Assembly (NCBI GenBank): GCA_949752795.1
Contig: OX457064.1
Span: 104,075,454-104,139,453, forward strand
Direction of reading: 5' to 3'
Source of the DNA: Hyperoodon ampullatus
Taxonomy: Eukaryota > Chordata > Mammalia > Artiodactyla > Ziphiidae
Length of the DNA stretch: 64,000 nucleotides
Made by a program: the position numbers and the translations under genes. Positions 33,285 through 43,330 of the stretch are shown piece by piece (within the stretch, counting starts at the first letter, position 1; each line of letters begins with the position of its first letter). The notes under the pieces are model-generated. The model did not search any database and was not told where the DNA came from. It saw only the letters and a program-made list of their open reading frames with translations.

Positions 33285-33645
33285 TAGTAGAAGAAAGAAA
33301 GAGAGATTGAAAGAAAGGAAGAAGGGAAGTAAGGAAGGAAGGAAGGAAGAAAGAAAGAAAGGAGGGAGGGAGGAAGGATGGAAAGAAAGGAAAGAAAGGA
33401 GGGAGGGAGGGAGGAATGAAAGCAAAAGGAAGAGTGAATGGAAGAAGAGAGGGAGGGAGGGAGGAAGGAAAGAAAGAAAGAAAGACAGGAGGGAGGGAGG
33501 GAGGGAGGAAGGAAAGAAAAAGAAAGTGGAAAGAAGAAGGGTGGGAGGGAGGGAGGGATGGAGGAAAGAAAAAGAAAGAAGGAAAGGAGGAGCGGAGGGA
33601 GGGAGGGAGGAAGGGAAGGGAGGAAAAAAAGAAAGAGCAGGTAAA
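33285..33645. repeat. Polypurine/polypyrimidine tract in L1 5' UTR
   Basis: Plus strand is almost pure GGGA/GGAA/GAAA units (about 360 bp); the L1 transcript is therefore pyrimidine-rich. Several runs (33398-33412, 33488-33507, 33596-33610) contain four or more GGG triplets and can form G-quadruplexes on the antisense strand. The 60-155 codon ORFs across it are low-complexity artefacts. Confidence 0.95.
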
Positions 33646-33825
33646 GTAAAATAGAATAAAGTATGAAATATAGTAGCGTTATTAAAATTAAAAAGTAATT
33701 ATTGAAAAAAAACACGGACCGAAAGAACCCTGGGACATATGGTGGAAGCAAAGCTATACAGAGAGAATCTTACACAGAAGATTACACATACACATTCACA
33801 AAAAGAGAGCAGGGGGAAAAATCAA

Positions 33826-34022
33826 AAATCTTGCTCTCCAAGTCCACCTCCTCGATTTGGGATAATTCGTTGTAAAAAGAGGAAAAGGGCGAAAAGTCTG
33901 AAATCTTGCTAAGTCCACCTCCTTAATTTGAGATAATTCGTTGTAAAAAGAGGAAAAAAAAAGGGGGGAAAGTCTTAAATCTTGTCCTCAAGGACCACTT
34001 CCTCAATTTGGGATGATTCGCT
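33826..34022 (-). repeat. Tandem 75-bp repeat in L1 5' UTR
   Basis: Three consecutive units begin AAATCTTG on the plus strand: 33826-33900, 33901-33976 and 33977-34022 (partial). The shared core is AAGTCCACCTCC ... ATTTGGGATAATTCG. Units 1 and 2 also share TTGTAAAAAGAGGAAAA. Confidence 0.9.
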
Positions 34023-34887
34023 GTCCATTCATGCACTCCACAGACGCAGGGCACATCAAATGGACCGTGGAGCTTTAATCCGCTGCCTCGGAGGCTGCAC
34101 AGAGAGATTTCCCTGTCTCTGCTCTCACAGCTCCCGGGTCTCAGCCTTGGACCTGGCCCCGCCTCTGCGCGTAGGTCGCCGGAGGGCGTCCGTTCTTCGC
34201 TCAGACAGGACGGGTTTAAAGGAGCCGCTGATTCGGGGGCTCTGGCTCACTCAGGCAGAGGGGAGGGAGGGGAATGCCCTCTCCTCGCGCACCAGGCAAC
34301 AAAAGGGAAAAAAGTCTCTTGCCTCTCCGGTAGCTCCAGACCCTTTCCCCGGACTCCCTCCGGGCTAGCACTAACCCCTTCAGGGTCTCTTCCTGCCGCC
34401 AGCCCCAGACCTCGCCCTGCGCTCCGACTGAAAGCCGATACCCGAGCCTCAGCTCCCAGCCCCGCCCGCCCTGGCGGCCGAGCAGACAAGTCTCTCGGGC
34501 TGGTGTGTGCCTGAGGGCACCGATCCTCTGTGCCAAAATCTCTCTGCTTTGCCCTCCACACCCCTGTTGCTGTGCTCTCCTCCGCTACTCCGAAGCTTTC
34601 CCCCTCCGCCACCTGCAGTCTCCGCCCTCGAAGGGGCTTGTAGTGTGTAGAAACCTTCCCTCCTTCACGGCTCCCTCCCACTGGTGCAGGTCCCGTCCAT
34701 ATCCTATTGTCTCTGTTTATTCTTTTTTTTTTTTTGACCTACCCAGGTATGTGGGGAGTTTCTTGCCTTTTGGGGGGTCTGAGGTCTTCTGTCAGCGTTC
34801 AGTAGGTGTTCTGTTGGAGTTGTTCCACGTGTAGATGAATTTCTGATGTATCTGTGGGGAGGAAGGTGATCTCCGCGTCTTACTCTT

Positions 34888-34897
34888 CCGCCATCTT
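34888..34897 (-). promoter_or_regulatory. YY1-like site at L1 5' end
   Basis: AAGATGGCGG in L1 sense, 14 bases inside the element start. In human L1 a YY1 site at the equivalent place fixes the transcription start. The same role is inferred here. Confidence 0.75.
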
Positions 34898-34910
34898 CCT
34901 CCGGCTCTTC

Positions 34911-34924
34911 CAGGAGTAGTCTTT
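34911..34924. repeat. Target-site duplication, right copy
   Basis: CAGGAGTAGTCTTT, a perfect match to 27583-27596. It is followed by AAGG, which supplies the TT of the inferred nick on the opposite strand. Confidence 0.95.
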
Positions 34925-35149
34925 AAGGACAGTCTTTGGGTTTTGCTCTTATCCCAGTAGGCTCTTCTTAGCAGTCTCATTCTTTGGTTCTTTTTGGTAA
35001 ACTTGCAGCTGGTTTATGATTTAACTTTTTGCTCTACTGAATCTGCCAGCCTCCTCTTCAGTGCTTACCACCAAACTTTCCTTTATTTTGGGGAGCACTC
35101 TTAGGCTTGAACTTCCTCACATTCTATTCCAAATAAGGTCAGATCCCTT
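34925..35149. other. Unclassified flank
   Basis: Pre-insertion sequence resumed after the L1. No family or ORF recognised. Confidence 0.4.
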
Positions 35150-35166
35150 TGGAGCTCTCCATTCTT

Positions 35167-35296
35167 TTTTTTTTTTTTTTTTAACTTTTGGCCATGCCAT
35201 GTGGCTTGTAGGAACTAGCTCCCTGACCAGGGATTGACCCACACCCTTAGCAGTGAAAGCATGGAGTCCTAAGCACTGGTCCGCCAGGGAACTCTC
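35167..35296 (-). mobile_element. CHR-1-like short SINE
   Basis: T18 tail, GGCCATGCCATGTGGC, head CCGCCAGGGAACTC. 17-bp TSD TGGAGCTCTCCATTCTT (35150-35166) against TGGAGCTCTCTATTCTT (35297-35313), one mismatch. Confidence 0.92.
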
Positions 35297-35313
35297 TGGA
35301 GCTCTCTATTCTT

Positions 35314-36003
35314 ATAGCTTGCCTCTGTACCACTACTCTGGAGCTTTTCTCAGAGTGACAGTGCCAGCTTCTCTTGGAGTGACAGGCATGATTTATAAGC
35401 AGGGTACTGGGTGGGGCAGTAGTCTCTGGTCTTCTTGGCTTTTCTCTCCTGGCATAAATCATCTGCACTTTGAGCTGGGGTGAAGACTGTTGGAGCCCCA
35501 GTGTTCTTGGTCTATTGTGCCTGTGGGTAGAGTTTTCACCCTATGAGTGGGTACTAGGTAGAGAAGAAAGACCCAGATCTCTCAGCCACTTTTGCCAAGA
35601 ATTAAGCTTCTTCAACATGTATTTGGGAGAAAATGAGAAATGCTGGTGCCTTGTCCTTCACAGAAAGATACCGTAGCTGATAGCTGGGAGGTGGGAGAGA
35701 AAGCCTTATGTTTTTGTGTGGATCTGCCCAGGGTAGAGCTTCATCACACTGAGCTGGGCCAGGGAGGAGGGGGAAGGAAGTAGGTGGTACCTCAAGTGCT
35801 AAAGACTCTCCCTGCTGTCTTAGAAAGATTTAGATTTTCTTGGATCAATGTTTCTTCATTTGTTGTATGCCCTTAACACATTTCCAGAGACTTTAAAATA
35901 GTTGGTTTCTTAAAAATAATTTTTACCTGTTAGAGTGGTTTCACTAGGAAAGGCTCCTCATATCATTATTCCAGAAATCATCTCCATGGATTAGATTTAT
36001 TTT
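35314..36003. other. No recognisable feature
   Basis: Single-copy-looking. ORFs of 68-76 codons here carry no known domain. Confidence 0.45.
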
Positions 36004-36146
36004 TATTTTTAAAAATCTTTTATTTATTTATTTTTTGGCCATGCTGCGAGGCTTGTGGGGATCTTAGTTCCCTGACCAGGGGTTGAACCTGGGCCCTAGC
36101 AGTGAAAGCACTGAGTTCTAACCACTGGACCACCAGGGAACTCCCC
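36004..36146 (-). mobile_element. CHR-1-like short SINE
   Basis: T/A tail, GGCCATGCTGCGAGGC, head CCACCAGGGAACTCCC. Perfect 12-bp TSD TAGATTTATTTT (35992-36003 and 36147-36158). Confidence 0.92.
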
Positions 36147-36158
36147 TAGATTTATTTT

Positions 36159-36422
36159 CAAATCTCATGTTCTATTTGGGATAAAATTGTATCTTTTATT
36201 ATTATTATTATTTTTTACAACACAATGGTGTTTGTTTTATGTTTTTTACTTGGTATTTAAATTTTTGACTTTTTCATCTCTCTATATATAGCTGAATATT
36301 TTTCATATAAAGAGGTATTTTCATGTAATGACATAACTTTTATTCTTTTAAACCAGTTGTTCACCAAGTGTTTGGCAATTAAATCTCTTATTTTCTTCCC
36401 TCCTCCTTCCCTCCTTTATTCC
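36159..36422. other. No recognisable feature
   Basis: AT-rich with an (ATT)n-like patch at 36196-36215. Confidence 0.5.
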
Positions 36423-37065
36423 TCTTTTTTTAAAATTCTTATTTTATATTGGAGTATAGTTGATTTACAATGTTGTGTTAGCTTCAGGTGTGCAGCAAAG
36501 TGAATCAGTTTTATATATATATATACATATATCTATTCTTTTTCAGGTTCTTTACTCATTTAGGCTATTACACTATGTTGAATATAGTTCCCTGTGCTAT
36601 ACAGCAGGTCCTTGTTGGTTATCTATTTTATATACAGTCGTGTGCATATGTCAACCCCAAACTCCCAATCTATCCCTCTTCCCCACCTTTCCCCTTTGGT
36701 AACCATAAGTTTGTTTTCTAAGTCTGTGAGTCTGTTTCTGTTTTGTAAATAAGTTCATTTGTATCATTTTTTTTTAAGATTCCACATATAAGTGATATCA
36801 TACGATATCTGTCTTTCTCTGTCTGGCTCACTTCACTTAGTATGATAATCTCTAGGTCCATCCATGTTGCTGAATATGGCATTATTCATTCTTTTTTATG
36901 GCTGAGTAATATTCCATTGTATTTAGGTACCACATCTTCTCTATCCATTCATCTGTCTATGTACATTTAGGTTGTTTCCATATCTTTGACGATTGTAAAT
37001 AGTGCTGTTATGAACATAGGGGTGCATATATCTTTTAAAGTTAGTGTTTTCATTTTCTTAAATTG
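36423..37065 (-). mobile_element. 5'-truncated L1 (3' UTR and ORF2 end)
   Basis: TTTTATATTGGAGTATAGTTG, CAGCAAAGTGAATCAG, CTGTGCTATACAGCAGGTCC, then the ORF2 terminal text TGGCTGAGTAATATTCCATTG. Its 3' UTR differs in the middle from that of the intact L1, so it is an older subfamily. It contains a short (TA)n patch at 36511-36525. Confidence 0.9.
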
Positions 37066-37378
37066 TACCTTAAGATTTAGAAGGGACCTCTAATGTCAGT
37101 AAGGTCAACCTTTCAATCAATGAAGACATACCTAAATATCCTTGATTCATAGTTCTTTCATCTCTGCTTGGTGACAATTTTTGATTTCCTACACAGGCAA
37201 ATGGTTTGATGCTGGACAGCTTATGTTAAAAGGTCATTTTGACCTGAAATATGTCAGCAATTGATAACAGTTTTGAAAGCAAATAAATTGTCTAATCCTT
37301 CCTGTGTTAAACAGTTCTTCAAACATTTGAGGCCAGGCATCAAATATCCCTTTACTCTTCTCTTTTTAAAATTAATTA
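37066..37378. other. No recognisable feature
   Basis: Mixed DNA, no ORF or repeat family seen. Confidence 0.5.
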
Positions 37379-37633
37379 ATTTTTTTCATTAAAAATATTT
37401 ATATATTTATTTGGCCGTGTCAGGTCTCAGTTGCGGCAGGCAGGATCTTCGTTGTGGCGAGCGGGCTTCTCTCTAGTTGCAGCACATGGGCTTAGTTGCG
37501 GGCTCAGTAGTTGCACCATGTGGGCTTAGTTGCCCCGCAGCCTGTGGGATCTTAGTTCCCTGACCAGGGATTGAACCCGCATCCCCTGCATTGGAAGTCA
37601 GATTCGTAACCACTGGACCACGAGGGAAGTCCC
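37379..37633 (-). mobile_element. CHR-type SINE, long-like
   Basis: Tail AATATTTATATATTTATTTG, body with TAGTTGCGGGCTCAGTAG, head CCACGAGGGAAGTCCC. Perfect 12-bp TSD TAAAATTAATTA (37367-37378 and 37634-37645). Confidence 0.92.
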
Positions 37634-37659
37634 TAAAATTAATTAACCAATGTTTCTTT

Positions 37660-37853
37660 TTTTTTAAAAATATTTATTTATTTATTTATTTGGTTGCACC
37701 AGGTCTTAGCTGTGGCTCCAGGGCTCCTTAGTTGCAGCACGTGGGCTCCTTAGTTGTGGCATGCAAACTCTTAGTGGCAGCATGCAGGTGGGATCTAGTT
37801 CCCTGACCAGGGATCGAACCCAGGTCCCCTGCATTGGGAGCATGGAGTCTTTT
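37660..37853 (-). mobile_element. CHR-1-like SINE, head missing
   Basis: Tail and body are present (GGTTGCACCAGGTCTTAG to GGGAGCATGGAGTCT), but the terminal AACCACTGGACCACCAGGGA segment is absent. The sequence runs straight into the tail of a second SINE. Confidence 0.88.
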
Positions 37854-38117
37854 TCTTTTTCTAAAAAATAAATTTATTTATTTTATTTATTTATTTTTGG
37901 CTGTGTTGGGTCTTCGTTGTTGTGCGCAGTCTTTCTCTAGTTGTGGCACACGGGCTCAGCAGTTGTGGCTCGCGGGCTCTAGAGTGCAGGCTCAGTAGTT
38001 GTGGTGCACAGGCTTAGTTGCTCCGCGGCATGTGGGATCTTCCTGGACCAGGGATCGAACCCGTGTCCCCTGCACTGGCAGGCGGATTCTTAAGCACTGT
38101 GCCACCAGGGAAGTCCC
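37854..38117 (-). mobile_element. CHR-type SINE, long form (fused to the preceding one)
   Basis: T/A tail, GGCTGTGTTGGGTCTTCG, head CCACCAGGGAAGTCCC. The TSD ACCAATGTTTCTTT (37646-37659 and 38118-38131) encloses both SINEs as one unit. Confidence 0.9.
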
Positions 38118-38131
38118 ACCAATGTTTCTTT

Positions 38132-38836
38132 AAATGAGGAAATTTCTGAAACTCTAAACATCATAGCTGCTTTTAAAATTGTTCTAAGTTAAATGCAAAA
38201 ACCTAAATGTGACCCAAATAATTCTGTGTATGAGAATATTATTTTCAGTACAGGGGTATAGGAAGTAAACAGATGGATAAATAGATCAATATACATGGAC
38301 AGATAATTAGATTAGTACCTTTCAAAAATACATTTGCTCAAACTTCAGAGGCCAAAATAGGAGAGACAGTGAACATAATATTCAAAGCTGGAACTTGGGA
38401 AATTCGGCTCTCCAACAAACTCAATTTATCAATTCCTTCAAAAACCTCTGGGGAAATGAAATGTGCCTCTCCCTTACTTGAGAAACGGGTGTGAGGTGAG
38501 TCTGAGTGATGCCACGAGAGCAGTGTCCACCTTGCACTGACACCAGCAGAAATGTGAATGTAACCTCTTTGGGTGTGTGCTCCTGAAAACTGTCTCAGTA
38601 ACAGAACTCAGACCAGCATCCTGGGGAGAGCCAACACAGGCACCATGTTGGGCAAAAGTGCTGATGTCTAGCCCTGGGGTTTGTATCCCATCAGAAGTGG
38701 ACTGCCAAGTTCTTCTGGTGGGCTTAGATTTAAATGAATTTATATTTTATTTTAACTCAATTTATTAGTTGCTGTTCTTGGATAAATTACTTAATTTCTG
38801 AACCTAAGACTGCCAACTATTAAAAGAGGGTATTGT
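38132..38836. other. No recognisable feature
   Basis: No repeat family. The 63-codon ORF at 38577-38768 has no recognised domain. Confidence 0.5.
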
Positions 38837-39121
38837 TGGGACTTCCCTGGTGGCACGGTGGTTAAGAATCTGCCTGCCAATGCAGGGGACGCGGTTTCCA
38901 TCCCTGGTCCGGGAAGATCCCACATGCCGCGGAGCAACTAAGCCCATGTGCCACAACTACTGAGCCTGCGCTCTAGAGCCCGTGAGCCACAACTACTGAG
39001 CCCACGTGCCGCAACTGCTGAAGCCTGGACTCCTAGAGCCTGTGCTCCGCAACAAGAGAAGCCACCACAATGAGAAGCCCGCTCACCACAACGAAAAGCA
39101 GCCCTGGCTCGCTGCAACTAG
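38837..39121 (+). mobile_element. CHR-type SINE, long form, 3'-truncated
   Basis: GGGACTTCCCTGGTGGCACG to GCTCGCTGCAACTAG, then abrupt loss of the usual final 55 bp and of the whole A-tail. No TSD seen. A later deletion is the simplest explanation. Confidence 0.9.
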
Positions 39122-40150
39122 GTTAGTTTTAGCTTGGACAATGGCTATCTGAAGGGGGAAAGGATGTGAGTGGCTGCATGAGCAGGAGGAGGTGAGATGA
39201 AGAAGTTAGAGGAGGAGGCGCAGCATGTGCCAGTGCCACAGGCACAGTCCCGGCCTTGTACAGGCCTGCAAGTAGAAAGATCTTGAACTTGTATGATGTG
39301 TCTCCACCTGTGGCAAATGCGTATCAAGCGTATTTTGTGCCAGGTCCAAGTCCTGTGTTTGGAAATGGCAAAGTAGAAAGATTTCATTTTACTAACTAAT
39401 ATCTTCTGGGTACTCTGTTCAATATGGCAGTATTCCCCCAAGTAGTTCTAGAGTACCAGTGGAAACCAAAGAAGTACGAGGCCAGGTGAGGGGAGTTTTC
39501 TAGAGGAGATTCCCAGTTCTTATTCAGGTGTTTCCTTATGTCAGTGCAAGAGCACTCTTAGCTTTCAACTTCTTTCCGTAGTAAAAACAAAAGAAGGATC
39601 ACAGTGGAAACTACTCACAAAGTTTTCTAGGTCTTAGGTAACCGGGGTAGCTCATAAGGAGGCTTAAAATTAAACCTGTATCCATGCAAGAAAGTATTTA
39701 TTTAGCTGAGGACTATTTAGTGCTGTTCCTTCACTCTTTTGGTTTTTCTTCACTATCTCACATTAAAACATATTTGAGATTTATATTTGGAGCCAGAATT
39801 TTAAAGGACATCAAGGAGGCTTTCCATTTGTATGTTATTGTAGTATGGTTGGAGTTATTTTCCAAATGAAAACCAGCAGATAAATAGTCCTCTGGTTACT
39901 ATCCTACAAGGATTCCAATTTTCCATATGAAAAAAGCCATATTGTTGGACAGAATTTCAGCTTGATGTTTCATCCCAGTAACTGCAATTAAATTCTACTA
40001 TGGGTTATAGGTAAATCCTTGTCTATGATGTAAAAATCCAACTGTTTTTTTGAATAATCTCAAATGCATTGAACTCATGTCTGGGGAGTATCTGATACTT
40101 CACTTCCTAATCTTGCTTCATTTTTTCCATCACAAATAGCTCATTATTGA
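39122..40150. other. No recognisable feature
   Basis: Single-copy-looking. The minus-strand 98-codon ORF (39145-39441) has no domain I recognise and no clear splice context. Confidence 0.45.
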
Positions 40151-40165
40151 AAAGAAAGGGGGCTG

Positions 40166-40387
40166 GGCTTCCCTGGTGGCGCAGTGGTTAAGAATCCGCC
40201 TGCCAATGCAGGGGACATGGATTCGAGCCCTGGACTGGGAAGACCCCACATGCTGCGAAGCAACTAAGCCCATGCACCTAGAGTCCGTGCTCTGCAACAA
40301 GAGAAGCCACCGCAACGAGAAACCCGTGCACCACAATAAAGACCCAACACAGCCAAAACTAAATAAATTAATTAATTAAAAACAAAA
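40166..40387 (+). mobile_element. CHR-type SINE, long form with internal deletion
   Basis: Head to GCAACTAAGCCCATGCACC, then directly to the CTGCAACAAGAGAAGCC block, ending TTAATTAATTAAAAACAAAA. 15-bp TSD AAAGAAAGGGGGCTG (40151-40165) against AAAGGAAGGGGGCTG (40388-40402). Confidence 0.92.
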
Positions 40388-40571
40388 AAAGGAAGGGGGC
40401 TGAGTCCTATTTCGTGCTGGTGAAATAACAGGCATCACTGGTAGGGGGAAGTTATAATGGCCCTATGAGCTAGAACATGAAGAAGAGAAAAAGATAAAAA
40501 AGAGTTTCAGGAAGAGGGTAGATTCTAGGGCAGCAGCACTGAGGGGTCTGAAAGTCCCAGATTCTCTAAGG

Positions 40572-40742
40572 CAATGATTATCACAGCGCAATCCCAGACC
40601 AACACCAGTAGCACCACCTGGGAACTTATTAGAAATAAAGAATCTCAGGCCTCACCCCAGACACACAGAATCAAAATCTGCATTTTAACAAAATCCTCTG
40701 GTAATTTGTATATACAGTAAAGTTTGAGAATCACTGGTTGAA
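40572..40742 (-). mobile_element. MER5A-like DNA transposon (hAT-Charlie)
   Basis: GCACCACCTGGGAACTTATT, AGAAATAAAGAATCTCAGGC, CTCACCCCAGACACACAG, TGCATTTTAACAAAATCC and TAAAGTTTGAGAATCACTG follow the MER5A consensus end to end on the minus strand. Non-autonomous and old. Confidence 0.88.
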
Positions 40743-41954
40743 AAACACCAAGAGTTTTATCCTTTGATGCCATAATATTCTTGCCTTATTGAGGACTTTT
40801 ATAACGGAGTCACCCTAAAATGGACTTGGACTTGGAAGAGGGTTCACGATCACAAGGGATAAAGTGGTCCCTTATGCCGTCCACGTGTCAGCTCACAGCT
40901 CACCCTAATGACTCAGTCAGGAAGTTTTAATAAACTCCTATGAGCAAAGTACTAAGATATGTGTTATGGAGGACGTATACTCTTTACAAAACCTTAATTT
41001 TCATGACTGGGAGACAGGCTATCCTTAAAATAGGAAATAATCCACATATCCTGTTAGGGTCTACTCTAATTCTCTAATGTATTAGACTTTTAAGATTCTA
41101 ACTAGCTGCCATGAGAAACAAGGCATGTGGCTTTAATACATGTTTCATTCAACCAAATGTAAAATGCATGTTATTATATGGAATTAGATTTGTTCTCCCT
41201 GTGCACATCCTGCTCTTCATTAGATGAGTCAAATTTAAATACTACATTGAAAATTCAAGAGTAGTTTCATAAGCTCTCTGCTAAATAAATACAACTACAA
41301 TTTTAAGCACAGTGCAGTATAAAGAAAACAGCAGTAATGGCTGTGGATAGTTTAAAAATGCTGTACAGGAGACTGCATGCATTACTTCAAGATCATTCAG
41401 AGAAATAAATGTATCATTGCCAATGAATTTGGTTATCTTAAAAAAGAAAAGTCAGGCTATAGCACTTTTTCTACCAACATTGGCCAAGAGTAATCTACTC
41501 TCCTATGAACCAACCGACAGCTACAGATTATTGAGTGGCTCTGTATAACCAACATTGTGAAAGACATAAAAGTATAGGAAACAAAACTTGTTCCCCAGGA
41601 ATTTATAGTCTAGACTGAGAGAAAAACTAGATGCACATAAAAATAATGGTCAAGACAGTATATAAGTCTCAAATGAGGGCTACAAACAAGTGTGCAGAAG
41701 TTAACCTTTCTTGGATGATCACTGAAGCTTCACACAGCACACAGAATTTGAGCTGGGCATTGAAGCTCAATCTAAGCTGAATAAAATGATAGAATTGATA
41801 TTTGTCTGGAGTGAAACGCTCTCCGTCAGCCATAGTTCTCACAGTGCTTTTCTTAAAAGAAACATTTTCTTGCGACTATCTCATACCATAGGTCTAAGGT
41901 CCAAATGTGTTAGTCTTACAATGTTATTATCCATTCAGTTAAAAAAACACAACA
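40743..41954. other. Unclassified; one old dispersed repeat
   Basis: 41505-41780 (GATTATTGAGTGGCTCTG, AATTTATAGTCTAGACTGAG, GAGCTGGGCATTGAAGC) is a second copy of the L2/MIR-like pattern seen near 15720. The rest is unrecognised. Confidence 0.45.
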
Positions 41955-42165
41955 GGGCTTCCCTGGTGGCGCAGTGGTTGAGAGTCTGCCTGCCGATGCA
42001 GGGGACACGGGTTCGTGCCCTGGTTTGGGAAGATCCCACATGCTGCAGAGTGGCTGGGCCCGTGAGCCATGGCCGCTGAGCCTGCGCGTCCGGAGCCTGT
42101 GCTCCGCAACGGGAGAGGCCCCAGCAGTGAGAGGCCCACGTACCGCAAAACAAACAAACAAAAAA
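41955..42165 (+). mobile_element. CHR-type SINE, short form
   Basis: GGCTTCCCTGGTGGCGCAG to CACGTACCGC, tail AAAACAAACAAACAAAAAAA. Approximate TSD AAAAAAACACAACA against AAAAAACCCAACAA. The interrupted A-tail makes it older than 49659. Confidence 0.92.
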
Positions 42166-42981
42166 ACCCAACAACAGAATGACCATTTTTGAATGATAAC
42201 TTAGCTAATGCTACATGGAACTTTGTTTATCTGGCAAAATGTTAATGTATTAGCTTCATTTCACCATCCTGGTGGATTTTTTTCCCTCATGCTTTGGCCG
42301 AGCAGGATTCTAGTTGAAAACAGTAACATGAAACTATGCAGCAACATCCCTCCCTTGAATGCATGTTCACTGTGTCCTCCAGGGCCATGCTCTTCATACA
42401 CGGGGCTTAACAAATGTTGTTGGCAGATGGATTAACAAAAAGAATGATCCTGGTGCAGTTCTCTAGGCCATCTTTCCTGGGTTACAGCAGAAAAAACACT
42501 CAACAGTGAAAGAAGAAGGAAAAAAAAAGGCTGGCTGGGATTGGATACCAGCTGACTGGTTTCTGTCAGTAATAGTATATTTTTTTGTTTACCAAACAAC
42601 CTAAACTACTTAGAGGCTAAAGTAAAAGTGAGGGTCTTAACATTATGCCAAAGAATAATTTTCAAAAGGCTAAAAACACGATCTCTCACATATAAAATAA
42701 ATGCGTGGTGAATGATTCTATTCAACTCATTAGTTAATGAGGGAAATGGTGAAAGACTGAGTTCAAATGAGAATTGGAGCAACTAAGTATTAATAAATTT
42801 AAAAAGGAATGTTATGATAAGATTACTAGGTTAGATACAAAACTAGTTAATGTCCCACAGGGCCACAACCTACAACCTCTAGGATTATCTTTCGCACTGG
42901 ACAGAAATTATTTGTATCTCTAACCAGACAAAAATCTACAAGTTAACCTCTGCTCCTACAGAGATGTCAAATAACCTAGTC
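42166..42981. other. Mostly unclassified
   Basis: 42335-42440 (TGTGTCCTCCAGGGCC ... GGGCTTAACAAATGTTGTTG) faintly resembles an L2 3' end. Nothing else recognised. Confidence 0.4.
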
Positions 42982-42993
42982 AACAGTCAAAGG

Positions 42994-43318
42994 GGGCTTC
43001 CCTGGTGGCGCAGTCGTTAAGAATCCGCCTGCCAATGCAGGGAATATGGGTTCGAGCCCTGGCCCAGGAAGATCCCACATGCCGCGGAGCAACTAAGCCC
43101 GTGTGCCACAGCTACTGAGCCTGCGCTCTAGAGCCCGCGAGCCACAACTACTGAAGCTCGCGCGCCTAGAACCCGTGCTCTGCAACAAGAGAAGCCACCG
43201 CAGTGAAAAGCCGGCGCACCACAATGAAGAGCAGGCCCCGCTCGCCGCAACTAGAAGAAAACCCGCGCGCAGCAACAAAGACCCAACGCAGCCAAAAATA
43301 AATAAAATATATAAATTA
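42994..43318 (+). mobile_element. CHR-type SINE, long form
   Basis: GGGGCTTCCCTGGTGGCGC to AACGCAGCCAAAAATAAATA. Perfect 12-bp TSD AACAGTCAAAGG (42982-42993 and 43319-43330). Confidence 0.94.
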
Positions 43319-43330
43319 AACAGTCAAAGG

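Larger units (their letters stand above)
27597..34910 (-). mobile_element. Full-length L1 with both ORFs intact
   Basis: About 7.3 kb autonomous LINE-1. In sense order (right to left): 5' UTR 32750-34910, ORF1 31835-32749, a 58-bp spacer, ORF2 27958-31776, 3' UTR to about 27635, and an A-rich tail to 27597. Both ORFs are open over their full family length. The 14-bp target duplications are identical, and the CpG-dense 5' UTR is not eroded, so integration looks recent. The 5' start GAAGAGCCGGAGGAAGATGG carries a YY1-like motif, as in other full-length mammalian L1s. Transposition competence is inferred, not shown. Confidence 0.95.
32750..34910 (-). promoter_or_regulatory. L1 5' UTR with internal promoter region
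   Basis: 2.16 kb from the element start to ORF1. Sense order: YY1-like start; CpG-dense segment (about 34080-34690); three copies of a 75-bp unit (33826-34022); long polypyrimidine tract (33285-33645); about 500 bp of ordinary sequence before ORF1. L1 5' UTRs carry an internal pol II promoter. That role is inferred here from position and composition. Confidence 0.8.

Noticed and set aside
33284..33751. 155-codon ORF rich in P/S/F/L, and the matching K/E/R/G-rich ORFs on the other strand
   Set aside because: Artefacts of the polypurine tract in the L1 5' UTR, which has stop-free repeats in several frames.
34247..34681. 144-codon sense ORF in the L1 5' UTR
   Set aside because: CpG-rich DNA gives long chance ORFs. 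It overlaps other equally open frames and has no homology I recognise.
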